Positions 37,181-51,059 of a stretch of DNA of 64,000 bases are shown here, piece by piece. Position numbers and translations under genes: made by a program. The notes below the pieces were generated by a model. The model was not told the DNA's origin. It saw nothing but the letters and a program-made list of their open reading frames with translations, and made no database searches. Every line of letters starts with the position of its first letter. The stretch's first letter is position 1. Origin of the DNA: Eopsaltria australis (Eukaryota > Chordata > Aves > Passeriformes > Petroicidae); contig JAVTVJ010000574.1 of the NCBI GenBank assembly GCA_034509425.1, positions 124,001 through 188,000 on the forward strand, read 5' to 3'.

Positions 37181-38775
37181 GTATTTTCAAGTTATGTTTC
37201 CAAGGAATTACAAAGGGATGGATTCCTGCTAAAGGAAAAGGATAATGAAATATCAAAAAAAAAAAGGGTAAAGAAATATCAAAATTCCCCAGTAATATGC
37301 TTTTATCTTAGAGCCTCCAAATAGTTTACAAAACTGCAAACTATACTACAAAGAAACCACTCTACTCAGAATGAGAAGACATCTAAAGAATAAGACCTAA
37401 GACTTACAGAACAACTGAAAACATATTCCCTGATCTGATTCCAAACTTGGACTTTTTCAAAGTACAGTATTAACACAGCATTATGGGCAAAAATACCCAT
37501 ATTAACAAGGATCACTAATGTCCATACTTCTAAAAAAAATGTTCCTTATTTTTGCAAAATAAAGAATAGCAAGGGTAAACAGAGTAAATACACATATAAT
37601 AATTAAGATATTATTCCCATCATCTCATTTTCCAATTTTTACCATTCAGTTTCAAGAATTAAAAAAGAGAACAGGTATTATACAGCAGCAAAACTCCGTG
37701 GAAGCTCCTTGGAGAATAGCAGAAACACAAAGTTTGACACATGAAGGTGAGGTAGAAGTCAGGATTTCCAGAAAACATTTTCTCCCTCATTAAAGAAGTA
37801 ATGCCCTTCTCCTTTCTGCATTCCCTTCACTCCCCAGTGCTCATTCAAAAGGGGAATTTGGGGACAGGATGCAGTAGCAGCAGGCACAGCTTTTTGTGTG
37901 TAGACATCCTGCATCATTTCCATTCTTTCAGCAGGGAGATTCAAGGAAAACTCTAACACTTCCTGCTTCTTTTCTCCAACGTGCATTTCCCTACATTCCC
38001 CCTGTAGCATTTGCTGCCCTCCTGCTATATTTTCTATTCTTAAACCTGACATATCCTTTCTCATTTTGCTTTTATTCCCTCCTTGCTTTCCTTCTCATCC
38101 TGTCTATCCCTTCTCCTCCCCTTTCCAAGTGCCATATTACAGCTCTCCTTTAGTCTACACCTTTCTCTACTCATTCAATCTCTTCTTTATTCACCTGTCA
38201 GCCAGAGATGGATTATTTTAAATGCTCCCTCAACCTTTGCTGCTTTCCAGACAGGCTGACAAGAAATCTGGAGACTTAGATCTAAACCAGCTTCAGAGCT
38301 TTCTGAATATGATACTGATAGGGATGGAACAGAGAGGGAGAGTTGAAAACCTGTGACAGTCCTGTTGTTGTCACAGATCCTTAACAAATGGACAGAGGGA
38401 ACCAGGATCCTGGAGCTTTTATACTTCCTTAAGCTTCAAACCTCTGTACACAACTTCTGTGCTCTCAACTCATTTATTTGGTTCAACCTCATTATTTTCT
38501 TAATTTATTCTGACTTTCTATGCTTGGCCAGTGAGGGAGAGGTGTCTGGTTTTATTTTAGCAGCTCCAAGTAGCTCTGCTCAGAGGAACAGCCACAGTTT
38601 GTTAATGGGACAAACTGCAACAAGCAGCAGCATAACCATTAGAATGGTGCAAACATATTTTTCTACAGTCAAGTGTTCGAGTTGCTGCTGCCTGGGCTTG
38701 CACAGCATGCTTGTTCCTCTTCAAAAACAGTAAAAATAAGCAAAACAGAGCATCTGGCAGGGAGCAGAACAGAAG
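37181..38775. other. unique noncoding DNA
   Basis: AT-rich sequence with an A-run at 37255-37266. A C/T-rich patch at 38020-38180 produces an 85-codon chance frame. No repeat was recognised. Confidence 0.65.
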
Positions 38776-38881
38776 AGTTCAGTGGGAAGGAACCTACAGT
38801 GACCACGTCCTTCAACTGCCTGACTACTTCAGGGCTGAATGAAAGTTAAAACACCTTATTAAGGGCATTGTCTTAAATCCA
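38776..38881 (-). mobile_element. short CR1 LINE fragment, antisense
   Basis: The plus strand reads 'cagtgggaaggaacctacagtgaccacgtcc' (from 38780), then 'tcaactgcctgactacttcagggctgaatgaaagtt' and 'ttattaagggcattgtc'. This matches, in order, the reverse complement of a CR1 subfamily 3' region. Only about 100 bases survive, ending near 'attgtcttaaatcc'. It differs from the subfamily at 4130 and 31645. Confidence 0.72.
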
Positions 38882-41798
38882 GAATGTAGCAGAAGCAATT
38901 TTGACACTGGTTCTTAGCAACTTTTAAACTAATTTCTCAGTCCAAACATACCCTAAAACATTCTAAAAGAGAAAACTGCAGGTTTAATTTTATTTTAAAG
39001 GAATTTAATGTAGACACAGCCAAGATTCTAAAACAAATCAGAGTATAAGAAAGTAAAAAAACCTCACAACATCACTACTGAAACATTATAAATTCCAAGT
39101 TTTCATAATAAAGCTTTTCTGCATCTTAATATTGACATTTCATTTTCTCCAAACATTAATGAATCTCACTATATCAAAACTTTAGTCAGAAGCAATTTGC
39201 AGTTTGAACACACAAACTGGGTTTCTCTCCCAAATACTTTTGCAAATCATTCCCAAGATTCTACTTCTGCAAGTACACATAGAAGACATTATTATTACTG
39301 TTTCAGAAATGTCCAGCACTAATAACTCAACTGAACTTCCTGTACATAAAAGAAACTATTCATAGTCACTAAAATGATCCAATACCAATGCATCAGATAG
39401 AGTTGCAACCCAAGAAAACACCTGCAAGCAATGATAAACCTGGATGTTCACATACTTATGTCTAAATTTTGTCTCACATTAGACACACACATTCCCTGCC
39501 TACCCAGCACGTGTAAGAAATGAAGTGCAGAGCATTTTCCTCTTTTTTTTTTAAATGTGTAGCACATATTTTGTGTGCATTTACCGAAGAATTTGAGCAC
39601 ATTTCATATAATTTAGAATAAAACCTACTATCCTTCCTCATGAAAGAACGAGACCACACAGTCTGTGCATATAAACCTAAGCTCAGCTTTCAGGTGGCCT
39701 TTGAAGGCAAGCAGGGTTTTCCCAGATAAAGCAGCAAAGCTCTCAGATATAAATTTTCCACGTGCACACATATACACAATCCTCTCTGTTTCTCATTACA
39801 TTTTTACCTTCAGCCAAGCAAATGCATATCCATAATAACCCAAGCCTTCCAATCAAACCTAGAGTGCTCTTTTGGCAGAGCTGAGCTCTCTGGTGGGCAG
39901 ACCACTGAAGTTGTAAGATGGATACACACACACAAGTTCTAGCAAATGTCAGTGCCTCTGGGAGAAGCTGTCTGCCTGCTGTGCTGCTGGAACAAGGCAG
40001 CCTTTATAAGTTCACCACCCAAATCCAAACAAACTCAGCTCTGGAAGCCACGGGACCTATTAACCTACTTAAATAAAAAGTCATCTCCTTTCTTCCCAGG
40101 CAATAGGTACATCACAACACAGCAGCATGGCTTTAATATTGGAAAACCAAGGCAATGATCTATCTGCTCATATCGGCAGCAATGAAACGTCAACATGGCT
40201 TATTCCTCTGCTGCTTCCAGCTTTGCTCAGAGAACAGCTCTGTGTAAAGCTTGTACCTTATTCTGATTCTTCAGAAAATAAAATTTATACATAATTCCAG
40301 GCAAAAACCCAAACCAGTTTCTACGTTTTACTTTTTCAGCTGTTTTATCGCACAGAATAATGGCAGCATCTGTTTGAGAAAAAGGACATTAAAAATTGAG
40401 CAGAGTGTACAAGTCCTTGGGTGTTGTAGGACACTGACTCTGGGAGAACAGAAAATTGCAGTGCCTTTTAAGCAGAGCTCTATGAAGTACTGTACAGTAA
40501 GTGATATAAAGTAAGTCCTATAAAAATGGATTTGGGTATGCAAGAGAACCCCAAACCTGCAGGGCAGGGTTAGCCCCTTCCATTGGCTGTCACAGGCACC
40601 AAACCTGAGGGACATTTTCCAGCATGACATCATTGCCCATCTCCAGCCAAAACACTTCAGCCAAGTTTGGACCTTGCCACTAGGAAATATTCAGAGATGC
40701 TTGAGCCTGACCAAATCCTTCCAACTGCTTCAGGAAAAAACGGTTACAGAAAATTTCAGACTAGAAACCAAGCACATCTCTATTAAATCATACAATTAAT
40801 TAATATCAAAGTTTAAGTTCATTTAATTGTTCTATAAGTGAACATATGACATAAAACATGAGTCACTGTTATGCCACTTTCAACCACAGAGAGTGAAAGA
40901 AAGGTGTTGTTCCCTACTTAAATTTCATGCAAGCTTTGAAAATCAAACGTCCCCGTGAACGGTGTTGGCTTGAATAATGGGACAGAAGGAAGTCTAATCT
41001 TAACAGGGAGCATGGCCTATTATGTTGAAATGCTGATGAATTTCACTTCAAATACAGATTAAATTTAATTTCTTCCAGTGGTATTTCACTGAGACAGGAG
41101 TGTTGAGGGAACTTCTCGATGAGTCTGCCTTTCAGAGAACATAAATATATTCTCTGTGCTTAAAATACATGTGTTAAAAGAACAAAAAGAGGACTTAAAG
41201 TTTAATACAGTATAGGGCAAAGGCTAAGGATTTATCCCCACAACATTTTCCTCCAAGTAGAAAGATGTTTCCAAGGATACACATCCTTAATGGAGAAGCA
41301 TAAGTAGTAAATTTGTTTTTCTTACTCCAGATCAGGTGCATGACATTGATGGTAAGATGCAGAATTCTTTTGATCCAACTGCCATCAGTTTCCACCTGAT
41401 CTCAGTCTGGCACAGGAGCTGCAGATCCCTGCTTTTTGTGTTCATTCACATTCAGCACTTTACCATCCCTAACAAAAATCCAATGTAGAGGTACTCTGAA
41501 TACACCATCCAGCAGCTTTTGCATAAAATTCCTTTTGATTCCATGGCAACACCATATTATAACCCTGTGCATGGCATACAACCTTCTATTTACCCTAAAT
41601 TCATTTTCAAATTGAAATGGTATCTTGTACTACACATGTTTGCAGGGATTGAGTTTGTCCTAGGAATGTTTTTAATGACTAAGCATATGGTCCTGCTTCC
41701 ATTCCCTGAGCCCAGAGCCCCTCAGAGCTGCCTGTCACTGCACAGATGCATGAGGAAAAGCTCTGCAGTGGGTAAGGCTCCTGGAAAGATGATCAGAT
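38882..41798. other. unique noncoding DNA
   Basis: AT-rich sequence with complex, CNE-like patches near 40080-40250 and 40930-41110 ('caaacgtccccgtgaacggtg' retains three CpGs). No gene or interspersed repeat was recognised. Confidence 0.6.
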
Positions 41799-41841
41799 GA
41801 GTTTCCTTTCATTAACCCAGAGGAGTTTCCTTTCATTAACC
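41799..41841. repeat. short direct duplication, 24-bp period
   Basis: 'gagtttcctttcattaacc' occurs at 41799-41817 and again at 41823-41841, separated by 'cagag'. A local slippage duplication. Confidence 0.9.
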
Positions 41842-42651
41842 TACACTGATGAGGATAACACTGCCCATGTCATTTTGGTTGTATGCTCTTAATGACACTG
41901 AAGCCTCTGAATATTTAGTGAATAATCAACTATAATAATACTGAAAGCAAGGACGTGGCTTGAATTCCTCTGTATTTAGAACAGGGTTGCAGCCAGGTCT
42001 AAACAAGCTGTATCACTGCATGACCTAATGCACACATAGTTTGCCAGAATAACACCTTCTGCAGTTAAAGCAGAAACCCAGTTTGCATTTTTGAGCTATG
42101 AACTAAGTGACAACACATTGAGATTTCTCTGCTGTCTCTAAAAGGTCAAGATATTTTGACTTTGAACAGAAGATATTGGTAGGATTAAACATTTTCATAT
42201 GCATTTTATTTTTGGGATTGGTGACTTTCACTGGAAAGCTATTGTGCTGCTTTTCCTTCTGTGCAGCCTTGAACCAGACACCACATTCAGTATTATTTCA
42301 GAATGATTTCTCAGAAAAACCCCACATATATTTAGAAATCCATATCACCATATAGATATATTTATATATTTCAGTGCGTGTGTTTTTCCTGTGAAACACA
42401 ACTGCTTGCTGATCAAATTATCTTTCCACAATACTGTCTCTTTTTTATATTTATTAGCACTCACCAGCACAGCTGGAATAAACACTTAATGCATTTCAGA
42501 ACCAGGAAACTGATCCTTGAATCTATTCCTAATTCATCACCAGTGGGTCAGATATTGTGGTGTGTGCTAAAATGACCCAGTGTGAGAGGTAAAAGTTGTG
42601 CATGTCACCAATACAAGATTTGATTCCTTTATTTTTCTACCTTATCTCTCC
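41842..42651. other. unique noncoding DNA
   Basis: AT-rich sequence with a small TA-rich patch near 42350-42372. Nothing else was recognised. Confidence 0.65.
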
Positions 42652-42677
42652 TTTTTTTTTTTTTTTTTTTTTTTTTT
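42652..42677. repeat. poly(T) tract, 26 T
   Basis: A pure run of 26 T, the longest homopolymer in the window. On the minus strand it would be a poly(A) tail preceded by 'agtatt'. No gene-like retrocopy body and no target-site duplication were recognised, so its origin is open. Confidence 0.92.
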
Positions 42678-44219
42678 AATACTATTCTCCATGGCTTCAT
42701 TGGTGTTTGGGGAAAACACCACCTGAGACTGCCAAGACAGAATCTGTTAGATTAGAGGAGATGAAGCAGCATTGCTCACCACAAGTTCAGTGACTCAGTG
42801 CTCAAGGTTAATGACTCCTGTTTTGGGACCAAATCAGGTTTCTCTCCCTCTTTGCCCTTAAGTTTCTGGAAGGCAGATTGTTTCAAACAGATTAAGGAGG
42901 GTGACACAGCAGGATGTGCAATCTGTGTTTGATGGCTTGCGTTTCTAATGTTAAACACAAAGCTGCACCTCTCTTTTACATAAACCTTCCCAGACCAACA
43001 TCAGAGCATTACAGTGATGATCCTAAAAGATACCCCAGTGTTTCCCTTTTTGATTTGAACTCTCCCTGCACAGCAAGGTGTGCCAGAAACAGGCAGCATT
43101 TCCCTGAGCTCAAGTTTCTTCATCCGGTCTGTCTGCAAGTAAAATGTGATTAACAACACCCTTCAGTCATGCAAGGGACACAACATATGAGCAACTGTAC
43201 TGTGTTTCACCAAATAAAAGTCTGTCCCAAAACTCTGCCTCCAGATTTGACTAAAGCTTGGAAAGTTTGGAGAATGAGGAATAAAGCAACAATATAATAG
43301 GACTTCTCTGTTATGCTTTTACCTGCGCTGAACTGTTTCAATCACTTTTACTCAAATAATGCATCATGAACTTGTTTTCTGTGTTTATCAAATGGATTTT
43401 GAGCTATGCAAGCTTTTGACATCCACATTATACCATGACAGTGAATTAGACAGTTAAAAGTATGCAGTGTACCCTTTTTTAAATGATGTGAACTTATTTT
43501 AAGTTAGAAACCCTGTCCCCTACCTCTCAAAAGAAAATCTGTGAGCTGCTCTGCATGCTCTGTTAAAGAGGAGACATCTCAAAACCACAGTGCAAGGCAG
43601 AAAGAGGCATCTTTGGATTAGTGCCTTTGGAATCCAGTGGCTGTACCTCGAAAAGAGCAAGCTCTGCTCTTCCTTTCAAAGACCACATAAAGGCTTCTAG
43701 CCTCAATTTTTAGTTCTGAATTTATCACACATCAAATGCTCCTAATTCCTCTCTGAGCTATAGGAGTGGAACCTGGGACACCTTTATGTATACTGTTATT
43801 AAACACAACTGCCACTGTTCACACATCCATTTTTGTGTGTTCTGAGCACCACAGTTCTGATTATGCATTGTTCAATGAACGTAGGTACCTAACTCTGGAT
43901 TTTACAGATAAAAGCAAAAAATTTAGACATTTAAAAAAAAGTTGATGAAGACAAGTGAATAATTTTGCAGCTATTTTATCATGCAGTGATGTGATCCCTG
44001 CAATCAACAATGCAATGCTAAGTTGCTCAATCCAAATACAGCATAACACGAGGCAAAAGACTGAATTAAATGTTATTGCTTCAGCTGTACTGACACAGAG
44101 TACAACTTTTATCCACACTATATGTCATGTAGCATGCTTGGATATATATCTATAGATGGGCTAACAGCAACAGTAAGATAATGCTTCTATGGCATTCCTA
44201 TTTCAAATGTCTTTTGCTA
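42678..44219. other. unique noncoding DNA
   Basis: AT-rich unique sequence with no gene or repeat recognised. Confidence 0.65.
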
Positions 44220-44520
44220 CTTCTTTACAGTAACCCACCAGAGAGCATTTAATCACTCTGGTGTGTATTTAATTTTCCCTCTTGTTAATTAACCTGGTGA
44301 TACTGTAACATATTCATGCAGTGATACCATTAGTTTGGTTACTGAATTTTATGTGTGATAAAAAAATTACTGATTTTTCTCTGACATCACCATGATGTCA
44401 TATTTTACAATGCTGGTTGCCTATTACAGTGGAAAATCTAGAAACTGCAAGCAGTACAAAATTGCTGCTTCTTAGCCTTGAGGACTTTGATTGAAGCTCT
44501 TATAAAAGTATAACAGACCC
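44220..44520. promoter_or_regulatory. candidate regulatory element with bZIP-type palindrome
   Basis: Contains the perfect 10-bp palindrome GTTAATTAAC (44284-44293) and the spaced palindrome TGACATCA-CCA-TGATGTCA (44382-44400). Each arm of the latter is one transition from the CRE site TGACGTCA. A TATAAAA word lies near 44501. Texture and motif density suggest a constrained element; no alignment was available. Confidence 0.28.
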
Positions 44521-47500
44521 TGGCAAAAAGTTAAGACTGAATTCTATACCTGAATTGGTAAAAAAACCCAACACAAAACCAACAAACAAAAAGCCTCACA
44601 AACAAACAAAAAAACCCCTTATAGACACTGGATTCCAAATCCAGAACTGCAGACCTCCATTTCTATTCAAAATATAAGTTACCATGGTCAGTGGGAAAAA
44701 GGTAATTCTGCAAGGGTAGAATTGAATTTTGTGTTATATTTTCTCTTCACAGAATGCTCTTTATTTTCATACTTTTTTTTCCATTCCCATTTTTATATAT
44801 TTATCTGCATTGCTGGTCAGTTGAAATAACCATCAAGTGTTATGTTTTTGGACTATAGGCACTGCTGCTTTATGCAAGGTATAAACTGCTCTAGAAATGC
44901 ATATTCATTACTAGAGGGAAATGTAGTGATCTTTTATCTGGTGTAATTAAATCTGGCTAGCAGTGTGCATTTAACACAGAATTATCCTTACCTCAAAGCC
45001 TGCTGGCTCCCCAGTCTAACCAACAAGGAATCTGTGTTCATGTGAACGACCTGGAGTGGCTCCCACAGTCCAAAGGGCTTTGCTAGATTTAACAGCAGTC
45101 CTTACTCACACTTTTAACCTCGTTTTTTTTGCCAAAGTGGTTACTGAGGTGCCTTGCTGTGGGCTGGGGCAGAACTGAACTGGCCGGTTCTTGTCCCTGG
45201 CATGTGAAATTCAAGAGCCAGCGTTTGTGTTCAAGCCAATATTCCAAAAGCTGAATATTTGTAGCTACTGAGGGAGAGCCAGGATCCTTTCCTGGTCACC
45301 TTCAGTGTGAACCTCCTGCCTTGGGAGCACAGGCAGCAGCAGCAATCATCTCTTTGGCCCAGCTCATTGTGTGACTAAACATCCTGCAAACAATAGGTCT
45401 GGGATGAAAATCTGAGTTTCACCTCTGTCCTTTTGTCAGTGCAAGACTGAATTTCCAAACAGTCTTAAAAGAAACAAAACAACAGCAGTTAAACTAATAC
45501 AGGACACACTTGTCATTCATTAACCAGTAGTTCCCACAAATTGGTGAAAACACAGTTTTTTCTTACTAATTAAATGTCATTAATCAGCACATCAGAGACC
45601 AGACCAGAGGTTACAGACATTTCCTCTGTTATCACTAATAATGCTTCAAAATTAAATGCACTATATTCAGTACATGGCCACACTCTGGAACTGACTATCC
45701 TAGAGCTGCAAGGCTGATACTACTGGAACAACTATTGGAAAATACTGACCCTGCTTTCTCCATTTAATATTGTGACATTTAATAGTGAGAGAAATAGTAA
45801 TGGGTAAATTACCCAGTGATACTTAAGAAAGTAACAACAAACCTTTATAATTTAAACTTTTAAAAGACATCTGCATCCTAATTACCTAATTACCATACTC
45901 ACACTGGATTATTTGTTCATTTCAAATTTGAATTATTATTTTAATTTAAAAAAATATTATTTCATGTTTGTTTGGTTTCTTTTCTTTAAGTTGGATATGA
46001 AATCATTCTTAGAGAAACATGCCAGAGAAGGAATGTCATATTTTCCAGTCTCCTTACCACATGCTTCTGACAGGCCACAGTAAATGAGTTTTTCCCACTT
46101 CACCTGTGGAATCAGTCAGTTTCTGTAGCTATATTCAGATGATTTTTGTTTGGATATGAAGGTGTAAATCTACTAGCAGCAAGGTTATCATATTTAATGT
46201 GTCTTGCCAGTGACAAAAGAAAGGAAAAACACCTGCAATTCATAATTTATCACTGAATCAATACCAAACCCTCTAAAATTTAGAAGCACATGGATGGGTC
46301 ACAGCTCACAGACATCAAAAAAGGAAGTAAACCTGGGATTTACTTAAATTTCTGTATCTCAATAGCTTGACATTGCATTTCTCGTACTTTGAACTATACT
46401 GCCTTTGCAGTCCTACTGCAGAAAGAATTTCAGGTCTGCACAGAGGAAATCAGAGCCACTGCACATTTGAAAATTTAATTGCACCCTTAATCAAGTGTAG
46501 CAAATATGGGTTTCAATACTTACCTGGAGAAGACTGATGCTCCAAAGCAAGAGTATTGTACTGATAAATAACTAAATGAGACAATGGACAAAGGCAAACT
46601 CAGAGAAAGGGGAACAGTGAAAGACACTGATAAATTCTCAGCATTCACGTGGATTAGCTGTTCAGGTATTTCCTGCCCCTTGGGTAGATGCCAACACAAG
46701 TTCCACAGAAAGGCTCCCCCATCCAGATCAAACATGAATTTGAGTCAAATACAGCTTCTTTTTTCAGTACATTCTAAACATCAGCAATAAATTGTTCTGA
46801 TACCAAAACTTATCATCAAATCCGTTATATTCACCCTGGAATCCCATTACAAACAGCTCTCAGGTGATGAATGGGGCAGGATTTACATCTGGAGGGTGAT
46901 GAGGATGCACTCCTTGCATCCCATTCCATGGTCTCAGGGATGTTCCCCACGCAGTGCAGCTGCAGAGGGCAGTGGCTGAGGAAACCCTGGCATTGCTAAG
47001 GATTTGGCAACTTCTCATTCAGCTGAATATTACACTCTTGTGCTTATTTTTACCCCACAAATAAGCTTACCCAAGTCCAGGAGCCTAACATGACTTTTTG
47101 GCACTGCAGAAATTGTTCCAGCAGAAATAAAGTGACTAAATCTGAGGATGTTTGCTGACAAAAGTACAGAACAATATGGGAGTCTTTTATCTCAAGGAAT
47201 TACAGATTCAGTTGTCTGCCTTGTTTTCTCTTTCCTCATATTTTTTCAAGCAGCCAAACAGTTGAACAGCACAGGATTTTTCACTCTTTTCCCCCAGCAC
47301 ACAGTACATTACAGAGCACACAATAACCAGGTTTTTTTTTTTCACTAACTAGTAGATTTCTCAGTAGAGTTTCTCAGAATAAATTAAACCAAACCTCAGA
47401 GGTTGCTTCTATGATGAAAATTTTCAGCAGTCCTCCCAGAGCAAAGCAGTTGCCTTCATGCATTAGAGTAACACAGCATGGCAGTAAACAGGAAAGTCTA

Positions 47501-48963
47501 GGTCCTGTTCTAAGAGGCAAAATAAAGTGAAAAATACCTAGGAAAATACCACAGAGCTGAGGCTGTAGGTCTTGGTGGGGGCTGCAGGTCAGTAGCAACC
47601 CCCTGAGATGCTCCCCTCAGCTGCCGTGCTAATGAGTACATTCAGCATTGCTCACACCACAGAGCACCTGGCTCCCCAAAAGCTGACAGGGGAAGAAACT
47701 GCAATTAAGTCTGTGATTTAGTGATCTTCCTATGGCTTTTCTTTGATAAATCTGAAACTAGACCCAACTATGGAACAAATAAACAAAGCACACCAAAAAA
47801 TCAGAAGTTATTCTCCTCTGAAGTTATTTCTCCCTTGCACATCACCAATGCTCATACGCCTTCTGTTGCAGAACAATGATGGAAGTTCCTAATTCATCTC
47901 ATTCTTTATACTGATTTATTTCAAATATGGATCTCCCTCTCATCCCAGTTACTTCTGTAATATTAGCTGATTTTTAAATACAGTTATCACTGCCTTGACT
48001 AGGGTCACATCCCATGCATCACAACAGTCAAAATGAGTGAAATATCTGTTTGCCATTCTTTGATGAAACAAAAGAATTATTTTCCGTTTCATTGAGAAGA
48101 GGAATTCCTTTGCTAATTCCAAAAAGCAGATTTGGCTAAACTGAAGGAAAGATTCTGAAAAAGGTTTTGAAACATCCCAAGATTTACTGGCACAGGTCTT
48201 GTGCTCATTTCAGGAAGTGGTGCTTCCTCAAATCAGTGCTCCTGAACAAGGGGTAAACAGGTGGTGAGCCCAGAACAGTGACTAATGCAAGATGTAGGTG
48301 AAAATAATAGGATAGAAAGTTTGCCTCTTGTTTTGTTGCATCCATCACAGGGGAGCAGGAAAGGGGAGGAGGTGCTGGCTGTGCAGGTGTTGGTTGCCAT
48401 CCCAATTTAGGGCATTCCCTGGAATGCTGCCAGTGCTCAGCCCCTGCTCCTCAGCCCAGCTCCCTGGGCAGGCCCTGACCTCAGACAGCACAAGGGCAGG
48501 CACAGGGGCACCAACAGCAGCGTCCAAGGCATCCCTTACATTTAACATTAATATTCTGAGACTCCTGCCTGCCTGCTGGAAGGATGGACCTGGGGCAGAA
48601 ATTTGCAAAGACAGGCAGTGCCTGGGGTTGAAGTCATTTCACTTGCTGATTGTTCCACCGGTAGTATTTTTCCTCTTGAGCAAAATTTCAAACTATTCAG
48701 CCCTGACACATTTTTAAAAATGCAGCAGTGGAGAGGACCATTGCTGTCTGTGGGCATCCTTTGCCTGCCTGTCACGGTAATCCAGTGAACATGAACTTCT
48801 AGAAATAACAAAAATTACAATTATGTTTTAATTGTTGGGAAGTAATGTTTCTGACCCATGAAAAGATAGCACGTTTGAGTTCCCTAACGATGTCAGTCTC
48901 CTTTTTACAAAAGTAGAGAGGCTGATGTTTTGTTTCTGAAAGATAAAAACCTGGATGTCTTTT
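44521..48963. other. unique noncoding DNA
   Basis: Contains an A/C-rich low-complexity patch (44560-44620), a near-palindromic AACTGGCCGGTT (45178-45189), a small duplication 'cctaattacctaattacc' (near 45879), and a GC-richer patch at 48340-48600 open on both strands. A T-run lies at 47332-47342. No gene or interspersed repeat was recognised. Confidence 0.6.
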
Positions 48964-49020
48964 ATATTTGTACATATGTATGTATTTGTATATACACACA
49001 TGTATATGTGTACACACACA
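48964..49020. repeat. degenerate TATG/TACA/CA microsatellite
   Basis: Alternating TATGTA, TATACACA, TGTATATGTG and CACACACA words. The overall pattern is partly self-complementary, so a hairpin is possible. Confidence 0.85.
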
Positions 49021-51059
49021 GAACTGTCTCCCTGCTCATATATCTACATCTCACTCATCATTGATTGCATTTTCTGGAAAGTTACATTTCTCCCCCTTCT
49101 GTAGCCCTGGAGATCAGAGTTGATTTTAGTTGTTTTCAATAAAGTCCTGCAACTTCAATGCATGAAAGAGGGCTCTGATTAATTCCTTCCCTAATGCAGT
49201 TTTGTTTGGTGTGTAGGAGAAAGCATTGGCACTTCAGGCTGGTACTTGGGGCTGTACTGACAGCTGGAGAGGTCCAGTCTCACAATGGATTCATCGTGTC
49301 CCCACATGAAATATCCCAGATTTTCACAGGACAGAGCCCTGACAAACACAGCAGGAATATTCATGGTTACAATGCATCTGCTCCATTAAAATTAGAATGG
49401 AAAATAACTGGTATTTCAAGGTGCACAGGCCTTAAAGAAGAAAGAAAATATGGAATAATGTTTCGTGCACTAGGTAGGGAAGCAATCCCATTTTTGTTTT
49501 AAAAGTTTTTACAGGAAAACAATTTTTTTCATGTCTAGTGCTATAAATCTACAAATCTGGAACTATAACTCTACAAATCAGTAAACCTCCCTTACCCTCT
49601 TGCCTTCAGAAGAAAAACAGATGTATTTTCTTCCTACCTAGTTTTGTTTTTGTTTTGTCTCATTTTACCATAAATTCATGGTGTTTTCCCACTAACAGCT
49701 ACTTGATTATCTACGAGACACAAGGCAATTCTGTTCTATTTGCCCAGTGAAAGATGCTGGAAAGGACTTCAGTAAACACCAGGTTACATAAAAGTGCTGC
49801 ATTTTTACTGAGTGTTACTCAAAAACAAACTCTTAGCAATGTAAATTATGTCATTATCTTTTATTAAAAAATAAACAATACATTATGCACTAATATTTAG
49901 ATTAAAAGCTCTGCATTCTAGGGCTCAATGAAATTGCTAGCTCTGAAAATCAGTGTTCTGCCACAAATAATTAAGAAAATTTATTTGGATTGTCAAAGGT
50001 TGGAAAATAAATACTTGACTGTCCTTAAAGAGAGGCCTTAAAGAAAATGTTTAGCTGATCAGAACTGATTTTCAGGACATGCACACAGAGATCATTAGGG
50101 GGAAAAATGGAGCAAAAGAGGTAACAGTTAAAAATCTCAGTTCTTCTGATTTGGCTGAACTTAAGCGACTGATACCACAGAACAAAAATACAGTCTGCCT
50201 TTTATTCAGTTTTGAAATACCTGCAAAGGGCAGCCTGAAACTGAAAAATGGAGTAAGTGCAATGAGGCCTTTAGAATAATTATGTGTTGTTAATTGAAGA
50301 ATGTTAATCATGTCATATTAGGAGAGAGAGAGGGTTAAATTGGTAAAATTTCAATTCACTTAGGCCTTATCTCATGTTGGAATGAACCAGATGATTAATC
50401 CTTAATATTCTTCAGGGATACAGAGAACATCAGCAATTAAATTAACAACTACAAAGTTTATGCTCAGAGATTCAAAAATGAAAGACAGAAACACTTTAAT
50501 TTTTCACAAGTTGTTACCTTAATTATCTTCTTATTGCTTCTGTCTCTTTTCCCTCATTACAAAAACACACCCCTCAGTATTCCTGGATCCCTTTAATTTG
50601 CTGTAGCTCGGCAACTGTGTAAGGAACGTCATCGGAGTTGCAAAAGTCATAAATCTTACTTTGTGCATGCTCATTGCAAAGAAATCCTCCTGCTGCACCT
50701 TGTCCCTGCCTTCCAGCTGCAAGTGCTGACAAATTTCTCTTTCCTTACAAACAGCAGTGTCCATCAAAAGTTGCTGGCAGGAAAGGAAGGCTGGCTTAGC
50801 ACAGAAAGTGAAGTTTCTTTTAGGAAAATATAAAAGAAGTACAGCTATCAAAGCCAACCTAACAGTTATTATGCAAAGTGCTGCCAGCAATAAGAAGATA
50901 AAGGGACAAGTTTCTTATGAAACCTTCTAATTCTACAGTCATGAAAATAAGAGTGTAATTCCAGATCGTTCATGAAAATTATGAAGTAATAAGAGATCAC
51001 AGACTGATGTTTGAATGTTCTCTGCTTGGAGAAGAAAACAACAGACAAAATGGAGGACT
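49021..51059. other. unique noncoding DNA
   Basis: AT-rich unique sequence. A 66-codon plus frame at 50079-50279 and a 79-codon minus frame overlap on opposite strands; neither resembles a known protein. No repeat was recognised. Confidence 0.6.

Noticed and set aside
45970..46090. possible exon: pyrimidine tract ending in AG followed by about 30 open codons
   Set aside because: No strong donor site, no recognisable peptide and no partner exon; such acceptor-like tracts are common in AT-rich DNA.
50079..50279. 66-codon frame that looks protein-like (charged, few rare residues)
   Set aside because: The opposite strand is equally open, and no known family or splice context supports it.
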